Assembly (NCBI GenBank): GCA_964424585.1
Contig: CAYRJD010000051.1
Coordinates: 1-6,628 of the forward strand
Direction: 5' to 3'
From: CAYRJD01 sp964424585
GTDB taxonomy: Bacteria; Actinomycetota; Acidimicrobiia; Acidimicrobiales; Poriferisodalaceae
DNA length: 6,628 bases
Shown here one piece after another: positions 1 to 4,727 of the stretch. The position numbers and the translations under genes are program-made. Within the stretch, counting starts at the first letter, position 1; every line of letters begins with the position of its first letter. The notes below the pieces were generated by a model. That model was not told where the DNA came from and made no database searches. It was given only the letters and a program-made list of their open reading frames with translations.

Positions 1-1070
1 GCGAGGTGGCGGCCGAGGGCGGCGCCGAGCAGCGGCGGCACGGCATTGCCGATCTGGCGGGCGATTTCGATCTTCGTGCCACAGAAGCCAAACGTGTCGG
101 GAAACGTCTGCAAGCGGGCGGCCTCTCGGTGGGTGATGGGACGGTCGGCGGTGGGGTGGAGGTAGCGCCCCTTCTCTGGCTTGAAGAACTCGGTGCGAAT
201 GGTGAACGCTGGGCGATCCCACCACAGCCTCCCCATCACGTCGGTCGTGCCAGAAGGTTTCTCAGCCCAGCAGCGCGGGAGCAGGTCTGGGCGGTTGCGC
301 GCCAGGTCGAAGCGGTTGCCGCCTTCGGGGATCGCCCGATACCGCTCCAGCGACGTCGGCCGTGGGTTGCGGCGCCAGTGCATGTCTGCGTCGGTCGGCT
401 CTAGCGGAAGGTCGCCGATGGCGTCACGCACGGTCGGAACTGGCGCGAGGCCAGGCGCATCTCCGTGCGTCGGCGGCGGCGGCCACGGCACGTCTGGCCG
501 ATCGCGAACGGCCATCAAGATGGCGCGCTTGCGCGCCTGCGGCACGCCGTAGTCGGTCGCATCGAGCACCCCGTGGGCGAAGCCGTAGCGACGCAGCAGC
601 GGGTCGCTCGCCATCGTTTCGGTCAGCGCGCCGAACTCAGCCGAGCTGTGGAACTGCGGCACGTTCTCGATCACGAACGCCAGTGGCGACACGTAGCGGA
701 CCGCTCGCAAGAAGTGCCGCCACAGCGCGTTCATGTAGGCACGCGAGCTGTCGTCTCGGTCACGGCCCAGCGGGCTGAAGCCCTGGCACGGCGGGCCGCC
801 GACGATCACCTCTGCGTCGGGAAAGTCACGCAGCTCTTCGATGGGGGCGTCCCACACCGAGCACCCGAAGTTGGCCTTGAACGTGCGAGCCGTCGCCGGC
901 TCAACCTCGACGCCCAACACCGGCAGGTAGCCGCAGCCCGACATCTCGAACCCCAGCGACAGCCCGCCCGCGCCAGCGAACAGGTCGATGGTGCGGTAGG
1001 TCGTCGTGCTGTGAGCCACGCCACATGGTCGCACCTGGGGCGAGGTCGCTAGCGGCAGCGCTTGGTTCAT
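1..1070 (-). CDS. C5-cytosine DNA methyltransferase, C-terminus cut by window edge
   Basis: Transfers a methyl group from S-adenosylmethionine to C5 of cytosine in a specific DNA site. From the ATG at 1070, 356 codons are open to the left edge, so only the C-terminal tail is missing. Seen in order: the SAM-binding motif I (DLFAGAGGLSLGF, residues 29-41), motif IV with catalytic Cys95 (GGPPCQGFS, 91-99), motif VI ENV (Glu135-Val137), motif VIII (YGVPQARKR, 174-182), a variable target-recognition region (about 205-310), motif IX (REAARLQTFPD, 315-325) and motif X (RQIGNAVPPLL, 338-348). All catalytic motifs are intact. The start is uncertain. A GTG at 1100-1098 has a GGAG five bases upstream and would add 10 residues; a GTG at 1019-1017 leaves only eight residues before the conserved core. 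The carboxylase gene lies 86 bases upstream on the same strand. No endonuclease is visible, so it may be an orphan methyltransferase or half of a restriction-modification pair continuing to the left. The target sequence cannot be read from the protein. Confidence 0.93.
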   Translation of the reverse strand, partial: MNQALPLATSPQVRPCGVAHSTTTYRTIDLFAGAGGLSLGFEMSGCGYLPVLGVEVEPATARTFKANFGCSVWDAPIEELRDFPDAEVIVGGPPCQGFSPLGRDRDDSSRAYMNALWRHFLRAVRYVSPLAFVIENVPQFHSSAEFGALTETMASDPLLRRYGFAHGVLDATDYGVPQARKRAILMAVRDRPDVPWPPPPTHGDAPGLAPVPTVRDAIGDLPLEPTDADMHWRRNPRPTSLERYRAIPEGGNRFDLARNRPDLLPRCWAEKPSGTTDVMGRLWWDRPAFTIRTEFFKPEKGRYLHPTADRPITHREAARLQTFPDTFGFCGTKIEIARQIGNAVPPLLGAALGRHL

Positions 1071-1153
1071 TGCCGCCACGATGGCGCGGGGGTGGGACAC
1101 GCGGGCTCCGAGCGCAGCGACCTTTGAGGGTGTCGGTAGGTCGGCGGTCGGCG

Positions 1154-1159
1154 AACTTA
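1154..1159 (-). promoter_or_regulatory. Possible -10 hexamer for the methyltransferase gene
   Basis: On the minus strand, TAAGTT overlaps the TAA stop of the carboxylase gene and fits the TANNNT pattern. A transcript from it would start near 1147 and have a leader of about 45-75 bases. The 86-base gap shows no clear hairpin terminator, so the methyltransferase could equally be read through from the carboxylase. This is a weak call because TANNNT is common and no -35 is evident. Confidence 0.22.
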
Positions 1160-2707
1160 CGGGCGGTAGCCGAAGGACGACGGGCCCGGCGTGAGCGTTC
1201 GGGTTGCCAGGTCGACCCACTCGCACAGCAGCGGGCGGGTGTCGCGCGGGTCGATGATTTCCTCGACCTCGAAATACTCCGCCGCACGATGCGGCGAGCG
1301 GAGCCGGTTGAGGCGCTCGCGTATCTCCTCCAGCAGCACGTCGGGCTGGTCGCTGTCGGCGAGGTCGGCCTTGTAGGCGACCTCGATGCCGCCCTCGATG
1401 GGCAGCGAGCCCCAGTCGCCCGACGGCCAGGCGAAGCGGAAGCTCTTGGCGCCGGGCTTGTTGTTGGCGGCGCCGGCGACGCCGAACGCCTTGCGGATGA
1501 CGACGCAAGCGAACGGCACGGTCGCCTGCCCGAGCGCGGCGAGCGCTTGAGAGCCGAAGCGGATCGTGCCGGCTTCCTCGGACTCCTTGCCGATCAGAAA
1601 CCCCGGGCAGTCCTCCAGGTGCACGACCGGCAGGTGAAACGTCGACGCGGTGTCGAGCAGGCGCACCAGCTTGCGGCAGCTGTCGGCCGTCCAGCCGCCG
1701 CCGTAGACGTACGGGTCTTCGGCGAACAGCGCGACCGGCCAGCCGTCTAAGCGCGCCAAGCCCGCGATGATCGACCGCCCCCAGCTCTCGCCGATCTCAA
1801 AGAAGCTGCCGACGTCGACGACCGCTTCGATGATCGAACGCATCTCATACACCCGCCGCGGGTCGCGCGGCACGACCGACAGCAGCGACGCCTCTCGCCG
1901 GTCGACGGGGTCGCTCGTGTCGTCTCGCTCGGGCAGCTCGTTCACCGAGTTCGGCAGGTACGACAGAAACCGCCGCGCCCGCTCGAACGCTTCGGCCTCG
2001 GTGTCGACCACGTCGTCGATCGCCCCGTTCGCTGTGTGGATGTCGGCGTGGCCGAGTTCTTCCTTGCCGTGGTCGCCGAGCGACGCCTGCTCGACCAGCG
2101 CCGGGCCGGCGATCATCATCTGCGCCGTGTCGCGCACGATGACCGAGTAGTGCGCGGTCGCCACCCGAGCGGCGCCGATGCCGGCCACCGAGCCGAGCGC
2201 CAGCGACACCGACGGTGCGACGCTCAGGTGGTTGACGATGGTTTCCCAGCCCCGCAGCTCGGGAATGTAGGTGCGGCCAGCCATCTCGATGGTCTTGACC
2301 GATCCGCCGCCGCCCATGCCGTCGACGAGGCGAACGTGCGGCAGCGCCATCTCTAGCGCCATCTGCTCGGCGGTGTTGCGCTTCTCGCCGATGGTGGCGT
2401 CGGCCGAGCCGCCTCGCACGGTGAAGTCGTCGCCGCTCAGCACCACCGGCTGGCCGTCGATGCGCGCCAGCCCGAACACGAAGTTCGACGGGGTGAGGTT
2501 GACGAGGTTGCCGTCGTCGTCGTAGGTCGCCACGCCGGCGGTCTTGCCGATCTCGTGAAACGAGCCCGCGTCCGCGATGGCGTCTATGCGTTCGCGCACG
2601 GTGAGCTTGCCGAAGTGGTGCTGGCGCTCGACCTTGTCGGGGCCGCCGAGCGCATCGGCGAACGCCTCGCGGCGGCGAAGTTCGTCGATCTCGGGTTGCC
2701 AGGTCAC
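1157..2707 (-). CDS. Acyl-CoA carboxylase, carboxyltransferase (beta) subunit
   Basis: Carboxyltransferase half of a biotin-dependent acyl-CoA carboxylase (acetyl-, propionyl- or related acyl-CoA). It moves the carboxyl group from carboxybiotin to the acyl-CoA. At 516 residues it has the usual PccB/AccD-like length, with two crotonase-fold halves. Visible family marks are the N-terminal GKLTVRERID segment (33-42), GG-S and GEKR (99-110), a Gly-rich loop (130-135), GSVAGIGAARV (172-182), GHADIHT (219-225), the second-half start ESWGRSIIAGLARLDG (307-322), DCPGFLIG (366-373), RKAFGVAGAANN (405-416) and AWPSGDWGSLPIEGG (426-440). The loops differ from textbook PccB (GMGGGGS where DSGGARIQEG is expected; FGVAGAANN where YGGAYxVMxSK is expected), so substrate assignment is unsafe. 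The start is GTG at 2707, without a good Shine-Dalgarno site. No biotin carboxylase or biotin carrier gene is in the window, so its partner must be encoded elsewhere. Confidence 0.9.
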   Translation of the reverse strand: MTWQPEIDELRRREAFADALGGPDKVERQHHFGKLTVRERIDAIADAGSFHEIGKTAGVATYDDDGNLVNLTPSNFVFGLARIDGQPVVLSGDDFTVRGGSADATIGEKRNTAEQMALEMALPHVRLVDGMGGGGSVKTIEMAGRTYIPELRGWETIVNHLSVAPSVSLALGSVAGIGAARVATAHYSVIVRDTAQMMIAGPALVEQASLGDHGKEELGHADIHTANGAIDDVVDTEAEAFERARRFLSYLPNSVNELPERDDTSDPVDRREASLLSVVPRDPRRVYEMRSIIEAVVDVGSFFEIGESWGRSIIAGLARLDGWPVALFAEDPYVYGGGWTADSCRKLVRLLDTASTFHLPVVHLEDCPGFLIGKESEEAGTIRFGSQALAALGQATVPFACVVIRKAFGVAGAANNKPGAKSFRFAWPSGDWGSLPIEGGIEVAYKADLADSDQPDVLLEEIRERLNRLRSPHRAAEYFEVEEIIDPRDTRPLLCEWVDLATRTLTPGPSSFGYRP

Positions 2708-2718
2708 AGCGCTCGCAA

Positions 2719-2724
2719 ATCTTA
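2719..2724 (-). promoter_or_regulatory. -10 hexamer of the carboxylase gene
   Basis: TAAGAT on the minus strand lies 11 bases before the GTG start at 2707. A start site at the usual distance gives a leader of only about 5-6 bases, which fits the absence of a Shine-Dalgarno site. It shares two bases with the oppositely directed hexamer at 2723-2728. Confidence 0.5.
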
Positions 2725-2728
2725 GGGT
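2723..2728 (+). promoter_or_regulatory. -10 hexamer of the SDR gene (leaderless)
   Basis: TAGGGT (TANNNT) is followed by exactly six bases and then the ATG at 2735. This is the spacing expected if transcription starts on the A of the start codon, as is common in actinobacteria. GGGTGAG just before the ATG could alternatively be read as a weak Shine-Dalgarno site. No convincing -35 is visible. Confidence 0.5.
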
Positions 2729-2734
2729 GAGCGC

Positions 2735-3523
2735 ATGGACGTGAGCTTGAGCAACCGTGTCGCGCTAGTCACCGGCGGCAGCCGAGGGCTGGGGCGGGCG
2801 ATGGCCGAGACGTTCGCCCGGGCGGGCGCGTCGGTCGGCGTCATCGCCCGCGACCGCGACGTGTTGGCGGAGACGCTGGCGGCGTTGCGGGCCGCTGGTT
2901 CGTCTGGCGCCGCGCACGCTGCGGCGTGCGCCGACGTGTCCGACGCGGACGAGCTGCGGCGGGGCTATGAGGAGGTGGTCGCCGCGTGCGGGCCCATCGA
3001 CGTGCTGGTCAACAACGCCGGCACATCTCACGCCAAACCGTTCGCCGACGTCACCGACGACGACTGGGAGGGCGACCTGGCGCTCAAGTTGTTCTCGGCC
3101 GTCAGGCTGAGCCGCTGGTGCCTGCCGCACATGCGCGCCCAGCGCTGGGGTCGCATCATCAACACCCTGAACATGGCGGCAAAGGCGCCCGGCGCTCGCA
3201 GCTGTCCGACGTCGGTGAGCCGCGCCGCGGGGATGGCGATGACGAAGGCGCTGGCGAGTGAGGTCGCGGGCGACGGGGTGCTGGTCAACTGCCTCAACAC
3301 GGGGCTGCTCGTGAGCCACCAGTGGGAGACGAGGTGGGAGCGTCAGGGCGGCGGCGGCTCGTTCGAGCAGTTCGTCGCGAAGATGGGTGAGCAGGTTCCG
3401 CTCGGGCGCATGGGCGACGCGCAGGAGTTCGCGAACGTGGCGCTGTTTCTGGCGAGCGACGCCGCGTCGTATGTGACGGGCGCGGCGATCAACGTCGACG
3501 GCGGGCTGTCGCCGGTGGTGTAG
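2735..3523 (+). CDS. SDR-fold protein with degenerate catalytic residues
   Basis: Belongs to the classical short-chain dehydrogenase/reductase family by length (262 residues) and fold marks: the cofactor-binding TGGSRGLG (13-20), the acidic CADVSD (65-70), the NNAG structural motif (93-96), and the C-terminal GRM...FLASDAASYVTG...NVDGG stretch (224-257), which is typical of FabG-like proteins. The active site is not typical. By alignment with the Asn-Ser-Tyr-Lys tetrad, Lys118 takes the Asn place, Asn146 the Ser place, Thr159 the Tyr place and Arg163 the Lys place. The spacings are kept (13 residues Ser-to-Tyr, four Tyr-to-Lys). It probably binds NAD(P), but ordinary ketoreductase chemistry is doubtful. 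Related proteins with a PTSVSRAAG segment exist in my recollection of the family, so this looks like a conserved subgroup rather than local decay. Substrate is unknown. It is divergent from the carboxylase gene with a 27-base gap, which suggests linked acyl-CoA metabolism. The start is set by the -10 at 2723-2728. Confidence 0.85.
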   Translation: MDVSLSNRVALVTGGSRGLGRAMAETFARAGASVGVIARDRDVLAETLAALRAAGSSGAAHAAACADVSDADELRRGYEEVVAACGPIDVLVNNAGTSHAKPFADVTDDDWEGDLALKLFSAVRLSRWCLPHMRAQRWGRIINTLNMAAKAPGARSCPTSVSRAAGMAMTKALASEVAGDGVLVNCLNTGLLVSHQWETRWERQGGGGSFEQFVAKMGEQVPLGRMGDAQEFANVALFLASDAASYVTGAAINVDGGLSPVV

Positions 3524-3574
3524 CGGGTCGGTTGGGCTCGCCAGCGCGCCGGGCGTTGGGTGGTCGCAGAAACT

Positions 3575-3588
3575 CGAGCAAACGCTCG
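3575..3588 (+). repeat. Short inverted repeat in the -35 area of the small-gene promoter
   Basis: CGAGC and GCTCG form a five-base perfect inverted repeat around an AAAC loop. It ends 12 bases before the -10 at 3601-3606 and so covers where a -35 box would lie. It could be an operator half-site pair or a weak hairpin. No U-tract follows, so it is not a convincing terminator for the SDR gene. A repeat this short can arise by chance in G+C-rich DNA. Confidence 0.25.
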
Positions 3589-3600
3589 CGCCACGGTGCT

Positions 3601-3606
3601 TACGAT
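3601..3606 (+). promoter_or_regulatory. -10 hexamer for the two small genes
   Basis: TACGAT fits TANNNT and would start transcription near 3613, giving a 5' leader of about 35 bases that carries a strong Shine-Dalgarno site. This is a leadered arrangement, unlike the SDR and Ppx genes in the same window. No good -35 is visible at 17-19 bases upstream. Confidence 0.45.
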
Positions 3607-3633
3607 TGAGCGCACCCAACCGAAGACCTCACG

Positions 3634-3640
3634 AAGGAGG
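3634..3640 (+). promoter_or_regulatory. Strong Shine-Dalgarno site
   Basis: AAGGAGG sits seven bases before the ATG at 3648. It is the only near-perfect ribosome binding site in the window and fixes this ATG, rather than the in-frame upstream start at 3606, as the start of the small gene. Confidence 0.85.
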
Positions 3641-3647
3641 ACACACC

Positions 3648-3812
3648 ATGTGGTTCAAACGCAAGAACAAAGAGCCCGAGCCGCCCGAGCAGGAGATCGA
3701 GTTCATCATCGTCGAGGACGACGAAGAACGAGCTAGGCGCGAGCCTGGCACCGTCAGAGGCAGGCCCTTTACGCCGTCACAGGCCCAGGTCAACATTCGG
3801 ACAGATCGATGA
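3648..3812 (+). CDS. Small charged protein of unknown function (54 aa)
   Basis: Not recognised. The 54-residue product begins MWFKRKNKEPEP, then runs through an acidic stretch (EQEIEFIIVEDDEERARR, residues 14-31) and ends in a basic, polar tail (TVRGRPFTPSQAQVNIRTDR, 35-54). There is no membrane segment, signal peptide or Cys pair. It is probably soluble and partly disordered with a short beta-like core (IEFIIVE). The strong Shine-Dalgarno site makes it a real translated gene despite its size. It is co-transcribed with the next gene, whose start overlaps its stop (ATGA), so the two products may act together at the membrane. G+C looks slightly lower than in the flanking metabolic genes, which could mean a younger or lineage-specific gene. 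Confidence 0.75.
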   Translation: MWFKRKNKEPEPPEQEIEFIIVEDDEERARREPGTVRGRPFTPSQAQVNIRTDR

Positions 3813-4192
3813 TGACCGCCCAATGGATCGCCGCCATCGGGTCGCTCTCAGCCGTCGTGCTGCTGCTCATCCTGTGGTTCGGCAGCCCCATCGAACGCGC
3901 CGGGCACCGCGTCAGCCGGGCCACGGAATACAAGGGCATCGAGACAGGGTCGTACCAGCATCATCTGTGGCGCGGCACACCAGGGCAGTACGCGCCCAAC
4001 ACGTATTTCCCGCTTCAATGGTGGTGGCGCGCACAAGATCGCTGGTGGAAGTTGTCAGCGATCCTGCGAAAGCCCGGCGACTGGGACATCGAGCGATACG
4101 TGTCGGTCACGCATCGCCATCACAACCAGGAGGTCACCCAGACCGTGCTGTCGGACGGGCGATACCGCAGCCCACTTGAGGCATACCTCTAG
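3809..4192 (+). CDS. Membrane-anchored Trp-rich protein of unknown function, possibly truncated by an amber stop
   Basis: Not recognised. The 127-residue product starts with a single hydrophobic helix (WIAAIGSLSAVVLLLILWF, residues 6-24) followed by SPIERAGHR, so it is likely a membrane anchor with the rest of the protein on one side. The soluble part is rich in aromatic residues, with a Trp/Arg cluster (WWWRAQDRWWK, 71-81) and a His-containing segment (HLW 52-54; HRHH 102-105). The first ATG overlaps the TGA of the upstream gene by four bases; a second ATG follows directly at 3812. No Shine-Dalgarno site of its own is clear, so translational coupling is likely. The TAG at 4190-4192 is odd: the same frame stays open and codon-like for 34 more codons to 4297, as described in the next entry. 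The gene may therefore be a truncated version of a longer one. Confidence 0.68.
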   Translation: MMTAQWIAAIGSLSAVVLLLILWFGSPIERAGHRVSRATEYKGIETGSYQHHLWRGTPGQYAPNTYFPLQWWWRAQDRWWKLSAILRKPGDWDIERYVSVTHRHHNQEVTQTVLSDGRYRSPLEAYL

Positions 4193-4297
4193 ATCGCCAA
4201 CCAGCTGAGCCTCCCGTTTGACCCGACGAAGATCAACCCGGACGCCGCCAAGCGAGACACCTGCGGCGCCAGCCGTTCGCGCTGCGCCCTCGGCTAG
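4193..4297 (+). pseudogene. In-frame continuation of the Trp-rich protein after TAG
   Basis: After the TAG at 4190-4192 the same frame reads 34 sense codons and stops at TAG 4295-4297. Of those 34 codons, 31 end in G or C, like the real genes here. The encoded stretch (LEAYL, stop, then IANQLSLPFDPTKIN and a Cys-containing tail) reads smoothly across the stop. The second TAG shares the palindrome CTAG with the stop of the convergent thioesterase gene, a tight gene end expected of the original gene boundary. The simplest explanation is a CAG-to-TAG change (Gln128) or a sequence error; programmed readthrough is less likely. TAG is also used as a plain stop by three other genes in the window, so genome-wide recoding is not supported. 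Confidence 0.5.
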
Positions 4298-4704
4298 TCA
4301 GCCGTCAGGCGTTCCAGCTTCTCCATCAGGTCGGCAGGTGGACGGCGTGGCTTGCCCCGGTTGTCGCACACCGCCGCGGTGACCTCTCCCTCCACCATCA
4401 ACGCGCCGTCGGCGAGCCGCACGATGCGCTGGTGCCAGCGGCTGCTAGCACGCCGCAGTTCGGCGACCTCGGTGCGCACCTCTAGCTCGTCCCGCGCGGT
4501 CGCGGGCGCGACAAACCGCACCGCCAGCTGCGTCACGATGATCTGCACGTCACGCTCGGCGAGGTCGGGCAACGCCAAGCCAGCCTCGACCAGCGCCGCC
4601 GACCGAGCGGCCTCGAAGTAGCTGACGTAGACCGCGTGGTTGACGTGGTTGTAGGGGTCTAGCTCGCCAAAGCGTGGCGTCAACCGCCAGAGGTGTGCGG
4701 GCAA
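4294..4704 (-). CDS. Hot-dog-fold acyl-CoA thioesterase (4HBT/YbgC-FadM type)
   Basis: Hydrolyses an acyl-CoA (or acyl carrier) thioester to free acid and thiol. At 136 residues it has the usual single hot-dog-domain length. The signature region at residues 11-34 contains RFGELDPYNHVNHAVYVSYF followed by EAAR, with Asp16 in the place of the catalytic acid of the 4-hydroxybenzoyl-CoA thioesterase family and the HVN at 20-22. The later RFVAPA and ELEVRTEV segments match the central strands of the fold. The substrate cannot be told from sequence. The start is TTG at 4704: no ATG or GTG lies in frame just upstream, and a minus-strand -10 ends seven bases before it, giving a near-leaderless start. 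Its stop shares CTAG with the plus-strand frame ending at 4297. It is transcribed divergently from the Ppx gene. Confidence 0.86.
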   Translation of the reverse strand: MPAHLWRLTPRFGELDPYNHVNHAVYVSYFEAARSAALVEAGLALPDLAERDVQIIVTQLAVRFVAPATARDELEVRTEVAELRRASSRWHQRIVRLADGALMVEGEVTAAVCDNRGKPRRPPADLMEKLERLTAD

Positions 4705-4711
4705 GCCCCAA

Positions 4712-4717
4712 ACGCTA
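4712..4717 (-). promoter_or_regulatory. -10 hexamer of the thioesterase gene (near-leaderless)
   Basis: TAGCGT on the minus strand is followed by seven bases and the TTG start at 4704. It overlaps by two bases with the plus-strand hexamer of the Ppx gene. The spacing supports TTG as the true start. Confidence 0.48.
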
Positions 4718-4721
4718 CGTT
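4716..4721 (+). promoter_or_regulatory. -10 hexamer of the Ppx gene (leaderless)
   Basis: TACGTT is followed by exactly six bases and then the GTG at 4728, the same spacing as for the SDR gene at 2735. CAGGGA in the spacer could act as a Shine-Dalgarno only if the start were further downstream, for example the GTG at 4737. Confidence 0.52.
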
Positions 4722-4727
4722 CAGGGA

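Noticed and set aside
465..1750. Two long plus-strand open frames (465-1052 and 1025-1750)
   Set aside because: They run antisense to the methyltransferase and carboxylase genes and encode low-complexity Arg/Ala-rich sequence without motifs.
2765..3619. 284-codon open frame on the minus strand
   Set aside because: Antisense to the SDR gene, rich in Arg/His/Gln with no recognisable domain. The plus strand carries clear SDR motifs.
4190..4192. TAG as a recoded sense codon (for example pyrrolysine)
   Set aside because: The SDR, thioesterase and Ppx genes all end in TAG, so amber is a normal stop in this genome. A single mutation or error is simpler.
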